Below, piece by piece: positions 1-7,044 of a DNA stretch of 20,012 bases (its first letter is position 1; every line of letters starts with the position of its first letter). The DNA is taken from the NCBI GenBank assembly GCA_030550735.1, contig JAUQOT010000009.1:1-20012 (forward strand). The letters are read 5' to 3'. A program made the translations under genes and the position numbers. Under the pieces are notes generated by a model. That model was not told the origin of the DNA, did no database searches, and saw only the letters and a list, made by a program, of their open reading frames with translations. The DNA is from Patescibacteria group bacterium (GTDB lineage: Bacteria > Patescibacteriota > Minisyncoccia > UBA6257 > HR35).

Positions 1-725
1 ATTGAGTATACCTCATCTAAAATCTCTAAAATTAATTCTTCTAAGCTTTTAGAAACATATATTACAATTTTATCTGATCGTCGAATACGTCTAATAAATT
101 CTTTTATCATTTCAAGCCCTTTTAAGCCTTGTAATTTAGGATCTTGTAAATCTATCGTCTTTATCTCTATTCCGCTTTTTACCCCTTCTATTGTAGCTAA
201 TTTACTTATAATTCTTTTACATATATAAGAAAATATTTCTGGATACCTAAAAGTTGATGGATTAAGGTAAATTCTGCATCGTGGTTCGTCTTCTTCTGGT
301 TTTTCACCAAAATAAAAGGATAACCAATAATAATCTCTATTTTGTATTATTTTTATTCTATTATCTGATGCTTTTTGGTGTATCTCTAGTAAGCTCTTTA
401 AAAAACCAGACTCAAACATATTCCAAAAAATATATATAAAAAAATATTCAAGAACAAAATTTTTAAAAAAATAAAGAATTCTTTCTAAAAGGCATATTTT
501 TTGTTTTCCTCTGATAATATTAATCTCATATAAAGAAAATCCGGTGGCATAAAGTTTATATGTATCTAGGTTTCTAGGATCCTGAATATTTTCTATAGTT
601 ATTCTGATAATATTTAAAACCCAATTAAAAAATAATTCATGAATTTCTTCAACAGGAATTAATTCTTTATTATATCCTTCTTGATTGCTTATTTTCTCTT
701 GACGGTTGGGTTTTTTATTGAACAT
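1..725 (-). CDS. Unknown protein, C-terminus cut by window edge; weak HopA1-like signature
   Basis: An open frame of 241 codons runs from an ATG at 725 to the left edge with no stop, so the C-terminus is missing. No signal peptide is seen. A hydrophobic, aromatic-rich stretch lies near residues 90-110 (FFKNFVLEYFFIYIFWNMF) and could be a buried helix or a membrane segment. The later part has a tyrosine-rich strand (DYYWLSFYFG), then RIYLNPS, then RRSDKIVIYVSK. An R-x-Y-L-N-P strand followed later by R-x-D-K-x-V-x-Y is how I remember HopA1-family proteins, which include type III effectors and the lyases of class V lanthipeptide synthesis. This match is from memory and weak. The start has no Shine-Dalgarno sequence and follows an AT-rich region. 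The reading frame is solid; the function is unknown. Confidence 0.7.
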   Translation of the reverse strand, partial: MFNKKPNRQEKISNQEGYNKELIPVEEIHELFFNWVLNIIRITIENIQDPRNLDTYKLYATGFSLYEINIIRGKQKICLLERILYFFKNFVLEYFFIYIFWNMFESGFLKSLLEIHQKASDNRIKIIQNRDYYWLSFYFGEKPEEDEPRCRIYLNPSTFRYPEIFSYICKRIISKLATIEGVKSGIEIKTIDLQDPKLQGLKGLEMIKEFIRRIRRSDKIVIYVSKSLEELILEILDEVYS

Positions 726-793
726 TTTTTATTAATTAATTTTAATATTTAATTTTAAAAATAATTCAAATTTTAGTTATTTTAAAATAAACA

Positions 794-816
794 TTAAGAT
801 CTTAAGATTTTAAGAT
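794..816. repeat. Three TTAAGAT heptamers at 8-bp period
   Basis: TTAAGAT occurs at 794-800, 802-808 and 810-816, exactly 8 bp apart; the first two form the palindrome TTAAGATCTTAA (794-805). It lies about 70 bp upstream of the start of the leftmost gene, so an operator is possible, but a simple slippage repeat in AT-rich DNA is equally likely. Confidence 0.6.
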
Positions 817-843
817 AAAGTACAATAACACTAATTTTGTAAA

Positions 844-942
844 TCAGCCCGCTTTGTTTAAGAGTGAATATATAAACCCTTGTAATTGTTGTTGAGCATA
901 TCTTATTTTTTCTTTTTTATTAAATTTAATTATTAATCTCAT
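844..942 (-). pseudogene. Relic resembling the N-terminus of CRISPR endoribonuclease Cas6
   Basis: A 32-codon frame starts with ATG at 942 and ends at TGA (844-846). It begins MRLIIKF and contains QLQGFIYSLLNKAG. The pattern MR-hydrophobic-x-hydrophobic-K-F followed about 15 residues later by a helix of the form LQxFIYxLL is typical of Cas6, the enzyme that cuts pre-crRNA. Cas6 is normally around 220-270 residues; only the first beta strand and helix are present here, and nothing recognisable follows the stop. No CRISPR repeats or other cas genes are visible. I infer a degraded remnant. A chance short frame cannot be excluded because the match is short. Confidence 0.4.
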
Positions 943-1015
943 CGTTGTATTTTTGCTTTGTTATTTTTAGATCAGAGTTAATAATAAGTATTGTCATTAG
1001 AGGATAACGTCTTAT

Positions 1016-1129
1016 TCACCATTCATCGGGATCGATTTTTGAAAAATCCTTGAATGGACTTTTAGTTAAATTAAAACAGGAATTTATATCAACTCCTTTA
1101 TCTACTATAATTCCTATTAATCTGCACAT
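1016..1129 (-). pseudogene. Relic of a class II glutamine amidotransferase (EgtC/YafJ-like)
   Basis: A 37-codon frame begins MCRLIGIIVD and ends FSKIDPDEW followed by TGA. Family proteins start MCRL(F/L)G, where Cys2 becomes the N-terminal nucleophile, and about 35 residues later carry the conserved HPDGWGIG(F/W)Y. Here the stop codon sits exactly at the Gly after the Trp and is followed by an Ile codon, so one GGA-to-TGA change explains it. Reading on gives no further family motifs before the Cas6-like relic, and an intact enzyme would be about 230-280 residues. The gene is therefore both stopped and truncated. UGA recoding as glycine was considered and rejected (see rejected list). Confidence 0.5.
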
Positions 1130-1172
1130 ATTTAAAATCTTATACTTTGTCTCGAAAGTTTATCCTGGAATG

Positions 1173-1244
1173 CTCCGGGGGCAGGATTCGAACCTGCGAC
1201 ATCCTGGTTAACAGCCAGGCGTTCTACCGCTGAACTACCCCGGA
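1173..1244 (-). tRNA. tRNA-Asn (anticodon GUU)
   Basis: A full cloverleaf reads on the minus strand: acceptor TCCGGGG pairing with CCCCGGA, D-arm GTTC/GAAC, anticodon stem CCTGG/CCAGG with loop CTGTTAA, T-arm GCAGG/CCTGC with TTCGAAT loop. The anticodon GTT decodes Asn codons. The discriminator is G, as usual for Asn, and the next bases are CAT, so the CCA end must be added by enzyme. G34 of this tRNA is a normal substrate of the tgt product encoded at 3668-4798. Its 3' end faces the gene-relic region. Confidence 0.96.
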
Positions 1245-1282
1245 AAATTTTTTTTAAAAAACAAGAAATTTATTAAGGAGTA

Positions 1283-1293
1283 ATTATATTATA
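1283..1293 (-). promoter_or_regulatory. Candidate promoter (-10) for tRNA-Asn
   Basis: On the minus strand two TATAAT hexamers overlap by one base (1288-1293 and 1283-1288), about 38-43 bases before the tRNA 5' end, with TGC just upstream. No clear -35 box is seen. The placement suits a tRNA primary transcript with a short 5' leader. Confidence 0.5.
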
Positions 1294-1390
1294 TAGCATC
1301 AAAAAAAACTAATCAAGAAATGCTTTGTTTTTAAAATTAATTTATTTAAAATCTATTAGAAGCTATTTAATTTGAAAAACAAAAAAGAAA

Positions 1391-2575
1391 ATGAACGATT
1401 TTCTTTTATCAATTTTATATTTATGGAAAAATTTAACATTAAAAGATATTTTAGATATTTTCCTTACTTTTATTTTTAATTTTTTAATAATATATTTTGT
1501 TTTTCGAACATACATTTGGCGAATTTTCTTTTTGGTTTCAATCTTGATCTTAGTCTCTTACACAATAAAACTTTTTAATTTAACACTTTCGAATATATAT
1601 TTTACTTATTTTTTAAGTTTTGGTGTTTTAATAATCATCATAATTTTTCAAAAAGAAATAAGAAGGTTTATAGAAAATTTTGACATTTCGTTTTTCAAAA
1701 AAAGCAAAATATTTAAAAATGAATTAATTATTGAGGAAATAATAAGAGCCCTGAAATATTTTTCAGAAAACAAAATTGGTTGTTTGTTAGTTTTTAAAAA
1801 TAAAGAAGAATTAAAAGATAAAGTTCATGATGGTATTATTCTAAATAGCAACATAAGTGCTGAACTTCTTATAAGTATTTTTCAAAAAAATTCTCCTCTT
1901 CATGATGGAGCTGTTATTATTGAAAAAGATAAAATTAAATTAGCATCTGTTGTTTTACCTCTAAGTCATAAATTTTTAAATAAAAATAAAATAGGAACAA
2001 GACATAGAGCTGGTTTAGGAATTACGGAGGAATCTGATGCTTTTTCAATTATTGTTTCTGAAGAAACAGGGAAAATCTCTTTTGCTGAAAATAAAGAAAT
2101 AAATTTTGATGTTTCTTTGAATTTTATTGAAGAAAAACTTTTAAATTATTATTTAAAAAACAACAAAAACGAAAAAAATATTTTAAGAAAAATTTTCGAC
2201 GTAAAGGTAGCTCTTTCTTCATTGATTATAGCTCTCATTTTTTCCTTTTCTTTCTGGACTTTAATAAATTATCAAAAAGTAAAAATACAAAAAATTGTTT
2301 ATCTTCCTGTAAATTTTAAAAATCTAAAAGAAGGCTATTATATTAGTTATTTAAGCTCAGAAAAAATAAAAACCGTTATTTCAGGTTATAATTACGACCT
2401 AAACAGAATTAAAGAAGATGAACTTCAATTTATTTTCGATCTTAAAGATTTAGATGTAGGAAATCATGTTCTTTTAGTTAAAGAGGCGATCGCTAACATT
2501 CCATCAAACATAAAGATTTTAACAACTGAACCTGAGGTGATTAAATTAAAAATTTCTTTAAAAAATGAAGAATAA
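1391..2575 (+). CDS. cdaA: Diadenylate cyclase (CdaA type) fused to a YbbR/CdaR-like domain
   Basis: This makes cyclic di-AMP from two ATP at the membrane. Three hydrophobic segments lie at about residues 24-40, 43-60 and 70-86, followed by the DAC (DisA_N) domain, about residues 108-240, with the catalytic DGA (172-174, in SPLHDGAVII) and RHR (204-206, in GTRHRAGLG). Unlike ordinary CdaA (about 270 residues) the chain continues through a fourth membrane segment (about 273-292) into about 95 residues with the shape of one YbbR repeat: a VYLPV strand, a KEGYY turn, FDLKDLDVGNH and a final strand. YbbR domains form CdaR, the usual separate regulator of CdaA, encoded next door in Firmicutes. The fusion is read directly from the unbroken frame; the YbbR call is from pattern. 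It heads an operon, overlapping queA by 11 bases. The start lacks a clear Shine-Dalgarno sequence. Confidence 0.88.
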   Translation: MNDFLLSILYLWKNLTLKDILDIFLTFIFNFLIIYFVFRTYIWRIFFLVSILILVSYTIKLFNLTLSNIYFTYFLSFGVLIIIIIFQKEIRRFIENFDISFFKKSKIFKNELIIEEIIRALKYFSENKIGCLLVFKNKEELKDKVHDGIILNSNISAELLISIFQKNSPLHDGAVIIEKDKIKLASVVLPLSHKFLNKNKIGTRHRAGLGITEESDAFSIIVSEETGKISFAENKEINFDVSLNFIEEKLLNYYLKNNKNEKNILRKIFDVKVALSSLIIALIFSFSFWTLINYQKVKIQKIVYLPVNFKNLKEGYYISYLSSEKIKTVISGYNYDLNRIKEDELQFIFDLKDLDVGNHVLLVKEAIANIPSNIKILTTEPEVIKLKISLKNEE

Positions 2576-3665
2576 AAATATTGATAATGAAAATTTTGAT
2601 TTAAGTCTTTATGATTATAATTTGCCTTCTGATAGAATAGCTCTTGAACCAGCTAAACCACGAGATTTTTCAAAACTAATGGTTTATAACACTCAGAAGG
2701 ATGAGATTATTTTTGATATTTTTTATAATCTGCAAAAATACTTAGACGAAAATTATTTTTTAGTCTTTAACCAGACAAAAGTTTTGCCAGCTAGAGTTAA
2801 TCTTTTTAAAAAGACAGGAGGAAAAATAAAAATTCTCCTTTTACTTAATGAAAAAATAAATGAAATTAAAAAAAACAAGATAAAAGAAATAAGAGGAATA
2901 GTAAATAAAGAAATAAGATTGAATGAAAAACTTTATTTCTATCCTCAAGACGAAAATAATTATTTAATTCCAATTAAACAAGAAAAAAACATTTTTACTT
3001 TTAAAGTAGTTACTGAAGATTTTTTAATTCTATTAAAAAAAATGGGTGAAGTGCCGCTACCACCCTATCTTAAAAGAACACATTTGAATCAAGATGAATT
3101 AAGGAGAAAATATCAAAGTATTTTTGCTAAAAAAATTGGTTCAATTGCCGCACCAACAGCATCTTTTCATTTTACTCGGCGAGTTTTAAAGAGATTGAAA
3201 AGTAAAAAAATAAATTTTTGTTTTATTACTTTACATGTTGGTTTAGCTACTTTCACTCCTTTAAATGACGAATTTTTAAGAAAGAAAAAATTACCACTAG
3301 AATATTGGGAAATTGACTTAAAAAATTATAAGAAAATTAAAAAACTCAAAAAAGAAAATAAAAAATTAGTAGCAGTAGGAACGACAACAACAAGAATGCT
3401 CGAATCTTTAGTTAGAAAGAAAATTAAAGCTAATAAAAAAATAATCCTTGGTGAAACAGATCTTTTTATTATGCCTCCGTTTAAGTTTAAAATTGTAGAT
3501 GCTCTTATTACTAATTTTCATCTTCCCCGTTCAAGTTTAATGATGCTTGTTGAAGCTTTTCTTCAGTTTAAAAAATCTCCCAAACACCTAAAAGAACTTT
3601 ATCAAATTGCCATCGACAATGATTTCAGGTTTTATTCTTTCGGCGATGCTATGTTAATTATTTAA
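2565..3665 (+). CDS. queA: S-adenosylmethionine:tRNA ribosyltransferase-isomerase
   Basis: QueA transfers and isomerises the ribosyl part of SAM onto preQ1 at position 34 of tRNA, giving epoxyqueuosine. Family motifs appear in order: YDYNLPSDRIALEPAKPRD (residues 16-34), LVFNQTKVLPARV (66-78), GEVPLPPYLKR (161-171), YQSIFAKKIGSIAAPTASFHFT region (183-204), LHVGLATFTPL (223-233), VGTTTTRMLES (271-281), ITNFHLPRSSLM (315-326) and the terminal FYSFGDAML. At 366 residues it is near full length for the family (about 340-360). It overlaps the cyclase gene by 11 bases and is followed two bases later by tgt, so the two act as a tRNA-modification pair in one transcript. No preQ1 synthesis genes are in the window, so preQ1 is either made elsewhere or imported. 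Confidence 0.95.
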   Translation: MKNKNIDNENFDLSLYDYNLPSDRIALEPAKPRDFSKLMVYNTQKDEIIFDIFYNLQKYLDENYFLVFNQTKVLPARVNLFKKTGGKIKILLLLNEKINEIKKNKIKEIRGIVNKEIRLNEKLYFYPQDENNYLIPIKQEKNIFTFKVVTEDFLILLKKMGEVPLPPYLKRTHLNQDELRRKYQSIFAKKIGSIAAPTASFHFTRRVLKRLKSKKINFCFITLHVGLATFTPLNDEFLRKKKLPLEYWEIDLKNYKKIKKLKKENKKLVAVGTTTTRMLESLVRKKIKANKKIILGETDLFIMPPFKFKIVDALITNFHLPRSSLMMLVEAFLQFKKSPKHLKELYQIAIDNDFRFYSFGDAMLII

Positions 3666-3667
3666 AA

Positions 3668-4798
3668 ATGTTTAAAGTTCTTAAGCAATCAAAAAAATCA
3701 AAAGCAAGAATTGGAGAAATTATAACAAAACATGGAATTATAAAAACACCAGCATTTGTACCAGTAGCCACTAAAGGGGTTATTAAAGCTCTTTCTCATA
3801 ACTTTATAAAAGAGATAGGAATTCAAGTTGCTTTTGTTAATACATATCACTTAGTAAATCATCCAGGTATTGAAATTATCGAAAATTTTGATGGTATTCA
3901 TAATTTTGCTAATCTAAATATTCCTTTAATGAGTGATTCAGGTGGTTTTCAAATTTTTTCTTTAAGTAATAAAAAAAGAGCAAAGTTAAGAAATGAAGAC
4001 GAAGATATTGAAGTAAAAATTTTAGATGACAAAGTTGTTTTTAAATCAAAGATAGATGGGAGGGAAATTATCTTCTCTCCTGAAAAATCAATAGAATATC
4101 AAATAAAAATTGGAGCTGATTTGATTATGGCTTTTGATGAATGTACTACTTATCCAACAACTTATGAATATGCTGAAAAAGCAATGAAAAGAACTCATGA
4201 ATGGTTATTAAAATGTTTAGAATATTTTCATAAAAATAAAAGAGATTATCAATATTTATATGGAATTATCCAGGGATCGGTATTTGAAAATTTAAGAAAA
4301 GAATCAGCAAAATTTGTCACTAGTCAAAATATTGACGGTATTGCTATCGGTGGGGTATCAGTTGGAGAAACAAAAGAAGAAATGAGGCTTGCAGTAAAAT
4401 GGGTAAGCGAGTTTTTACCCAAGGATAAACCAGTTCATCTTCTAGGAGTCGGAAGAATTGATGATATTTTTGATTTGGTTATTTATGGAATTGATACTTT
4501 TGATTGTAGCGAACCAACAAGAATTGCAAGAACTGGTCATATTTACCAAATAAAAAAAGAAGATAATTTAAAAGAATTCTTAGTAGTAATTGATATAAAA
4601 AAAAATAAATATAAAAACGAAAAAGAAAAAGTTGATGAAAAATGCAACTGTTACGTTTGTCAAAATTTTTCTAAAGCTTATTTACATCATCTTTTTAAAG
4701 AAAGAGAAATTACAGCTTACATTTTAGCAACTTATCATAATCTATTTTTAATGGAAAAATTTTTTGAAAAAATTAGAAATTACATCTTAAATAATTAA
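3668..4798 (+). CDS. tgt: tRNA-guanine transglycosylase
   Basis: Tgt swaps guanine-34 for preQ1 in tRNAs with GUN anticodons (Asn, Asp, His, Tyr). The substrate loop DSGGFQ gives Asp90, the usual proton-transfer residue; TFDCSEPTRIART gives Asp279, the covalent nucleophile. Further motifs are FDECTTYPT (156-164), GIIQGS (199-204) and GIAIGGVSVGE (224-234). The zinc site is complete, CxCxxC (Cys326, Cys328, Cys331) plus His357. Length 376 matches bacterial Tgt. The family's usual LPTR after the nucleophile reads SEPTR, a mild change. It works just before queA in the pathway and lies two bases behind it. Last gene of the plus-strand operon; the next gene converges from the right, and no hairpin terminator is visible in the 44-base gap. 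Confidence 0.95.
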   Translation: MFKVLKQSKKSKARIGEIITKHGIIKTPAFVPVATKGVIKALSHNFIKEIGIQVAFVNTYHLVNHPGIEIIENFDGIHNFANLNIPLMSDSGGFQIFSLSNKKRAKLRNEDEDIEVKILDDKVVFKSKIDGREIIFSPEKSIEYQIKIGADLIMAFDECTTYPTTYEYAEKAMKRTHEWLLKCLEYFHKNKRDYQYLYGIIQGSVFENLRKESAKFVTSQNIDGIAIGGVSVGETKEEMRLAVKWVSEFLPKDKPVHLLGVGRIDDIFDLVIYGIDTFDCSEPTRIARTGHIYQIKKEDNLKEFLVVIDIKKNKYKNEKEKVDEKCNCYVCQNFSKAYLHHLFKEREITAYILATYHNLFLMEKFFEKIRNYILNN

Positions 4799-4842
4799 AC
4801 AGTTAGTTAAATAGAGAGAACAAATTATATATTTAGCATCAC

Positions 4843-6351
4843 CTAAAATTTTTTATTATCCCTTAATAGGTTCATAAATCTAAAAAGCGAATATTTACTT
4901 AAATTCCACGGATGACGAACTGCGGTTTTGTATTTTTCAATAATATTTTCTAAATTTTGGGGAATTATCGTTGATGATTTTTTAAAGGATTCTAATAAGT
5001 TATTGTAATTTTCTCCATTTATTAAACCACATAAAAAAGTCAAATCTAAAAATATTCTTGGTAGTTCTTCTCTGTAATTAAAATAATCGCTTGAAATAAC
5101 TTCATTTATAAAAGTATTACTAACATCGAAATCATCAGTGAAGCTGAATTTCTCCCATATATTTTCTAAAATCAACCATTTTAAAAATTTGATAATATAT
5201 CTGTATTGAGGGCCCTTAAGATCAAGGGGGTGATTTTGAATTTTTTCTTCAATCATTCTAACTAATTCCTTTAATCTCTCCAATTTTTCAATTTTTGAAG
5301 TTAATATTTCATCTATTAAATTTATATCATCTTTACTTAAACCAAGAGCTTTGATTAATGATTCAATAATTCTGATAAAACACTCTCTAACTCTAATACG
5401 ATGCTTCTCTATATTTAAGAAAAATTCTCTAAAAACTAAGGCTATGTCTATTTTATCTTTATTTTCTTTCTGTAAATCCTCTGCTTTTAGAATAGCTTCC
5501 AGATAAATTCTCAAATAATATTCCTCAAATGGCAAAATATGCTTTTCACTTTCTATCTCATTTTTGTATTTAGTTAAGATATCAAAAATTCTTTTATGAT
5601 ACATATTTCCGATCGAATTTAAGTAATACACAAAATCTTCAACAATAGGAAGAATATAATCTCTTACAAGTAAGAAAAACTCATTAATAATTTTCCGTTT
5701 AACATCTGGATTTAAAATCGAAATAAAAAGATAAGGAAAATCGAAAAGAAGGGGAAAGATATTAAAAAGAGAGTCGCCCCTTAAAGGAAGATAAATTTCT
5801 TTACCCCAATGTAGTAATTCAGCCACTCTACTTTCAAAATCTAAAAAATCTATTTTTCCTTTTCGGTATAGTTCCCATACTTCTTTCAGTAATTCATAAA
5901 TTTTTGATTCATCTGTTTCACCACCTTCCCCAAAATCCTCTACAGCAACTTCAAAATCGCTCGGCGATGTTTCGCTTCTTTCATCTTGAATAGATGATAA
6001 TTCTTTATAAACATTATAAGGATCTCCTTCAAAAGGCCAAATGCCATCTTGAAGACACTTAATATAATAAAGAATTTTTTCTAAACCTAAACTTTCAGGA
6101 AAAATAGTAAAAATATCACAAATACGAATATCAGATAAATCTATGCCTTCTTCTTTGAGACGATAAAGCCATAGGCTTAAAAATTCTAACCAATTTTTAC
6201 GATCATCTGATAGATTTCTAAGATTACCAAAGCTATTTATATAATCATTAACTTTCTGATCAAGTAAGTGTAATATTTCAGGTAAAATTTCAACTTTTGC
6301 TCTTCTTTCAGTAGATTTTTCCGAGTTTCCTAAATTTCTAAATAATTCCAT
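4843..6351 (-). CDS. Unrecognised 502-aa protein, predicted soluble and helical
   Basis: I do not recognise this protein. It has no signal peptide, no convincing membrane segment and no P-loop, Rossmann or metal motif that I can see. The composition is rich in Leu, Ile, Glu, Lys and aromatic residues, consistent with an all-helical repeat or scaffold fold. An acidic, Ser/Gly/Glu-rich linker (about residues 122-149, with VEDFGEGGETDES) separates an N-terminal part from a longer C-terminal helical part. The ATG at 6351 is chosen because it follows AAGAGGA closely. It is the last gene of the minus-strand run, 63 bases after the methyltransferase, and ends with TAG facing tgt. Base composition is like its neighbours. 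Confidence 0.8.
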   Translation of the reverse strand: MELFRNLGNSEKSTERRAKVEILPEILHLLDQKVNDYINSFGNLRNLSDDRKNWLEFLSLWLYRLKEEGIDLSDIRICDIFTIFPESLGLEKILYYIKCLQDGIWPFEGDPYNVYKELSSIQDERSETSPSDFEVAVEDFGEGGETDESKIYELLKEVWELYRKGKIDFLDFESRVAELLHWGKEIYLPLRGDSLFNIFPLLFDFPYLFISILNPDVKRKIINEFFLLVRDYILPIVEDFVYYLNSIGNMYHKRIFDILTKYKNEIESEKHILPFEEYYLRIYLEAILKAEDLQKENKDKIDIALVFREFFLNIEKHRIRVRECFIRIIESLIKALGLSKDDINLIDEILTSKIEKLERLKELVRMIEEKIQNHPLDLKGPQYRYIIKFLKWLILENIWEKFSFTDDFDVSNTFINEVISSDYFNYREELPRIFLDLTFLCGLINGENYNNLLESFKKSSTIIPQNLENIIEKYKTAVRHPWNLSKYSLFRFMNLLRDNKKF

Positions 6352-6414
6352 TCCTCTTATTTTTTAGATAGTTAAATTGTTTATAAAAGTTTCATTTTTC
6401 AATCTTTATAAAGT

Positions 6415-7044
6415 TTAAATTATCTTTTCATAAATCCTTGTGGTACCTATTCCCCAAGCCATTTTCATTGAATTTTCAAAAATTAATTTTAATTTATCGC
6501 TTTTTAGAGGTTTAGTAATTATAACAATCTTTGTTCCTTTATTCATTTCTTCAATTTTTTTATTAATAATTTCTAAAGTTTCATCAGAAAAACAAGTAGC
6601 CTGAGTAAAAATAAGAGTTCCATCGCTAAAATCTGATTCTAAAATGTTTTCACAGCGGTATTCTATTTCATTTATTTCTGGTTGAATTTCCTTCAATTTT
6701 TTGTAGATATCTTTAGCAATCTGACATAAATCAGGTAATAATTCAATACCAACAGCTTTTTTTATTTTATATAAAAGACTAATAGCAATACAAGGCTTTC
6801 CTGTACCTGAACCTAAATCATAAAAAATTGTATTTTCATCTGGATTAATAAACTCTAAAATTTGAGCAAAAGAATCAAAATCAATTTCGCCATAAATTAA
6901 TTCGTTTGAAGAAAGATTAAGTTTTGACCTAGAATTTAAAGATATTTTATAACCATCGATATCTTTATACAATTTATGAAAAATTTCTTTAGCCGTTTTA
7001 AAATCTTTTTTCATTTTTAACAGAACTTTTAATGAATTCGACAA
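6415..7044 (-). CDS. SAM-dependent methyltransferase, DOT1-like family
   Basis: A class I methyltransferase: motif I is YDLGSGTGKP (residues 75-84), followed by an acidic ribose-binding residue in VGIELLPDL (98-106). Upstream is ELIYGEIDF (48-56) and downstream LIFTQATCFSDETL (144-157), then GTKIVIITKPL (170-180). A YGE segment before motif I and a C-F-x-D-E strand after it are the layout I associate with DOT1-type enzymes and their bacterial relatives, known for methylating lysine in proteins. The bacterial substrates are not known to me. The frame overlaps the 3' end of pyrG by 47 bases; starting at Met11 (7014) would cut the overlap to 17 bases and is a reasonable alternative. It is very likely translated from the pyrG transcript. 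Confidence 0.82.
   Translation of the reverse strand: MSNSLKVLLKMKKDFKTAKEIFHKLYKDIDGYKISLNSRSKLNLSSNELIYGEIDFDSFAQILEFINPDENTIFYDLGSGTGKPCIAISLLYKIKKAVGIELLPDLCQIAKDIYKKLKEIQPEINEIEYRCENILESDFSDGTLIFTQATCFSDETLEIINKKIEEMNKGTKIVIITKPLKSDKLKLIFENSMKMAWGIGTTRIYEKII

Noticed and set aside
1016..1018. TGA read as glycine (code 25, Gracilibacteria/SR1) because it sits at a conserved Gly position
   Set aside because: All full-length core genes here are free of in-frame TGA, and alpha, b and beta end normally at TGA with the usual overlaps.
726..1172. Search for a CRISPR array near the Cas6-like relic
   Set aside because: No direct repeats of 25-40 bp with regular spacers are seen; the 8-bp TTAAGAT repeat is too short.
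4799..4842. Terminator between convergent tgt and the 502-aa gene
   Set aside because: The gap has no GC stem or clean T run that I can find.
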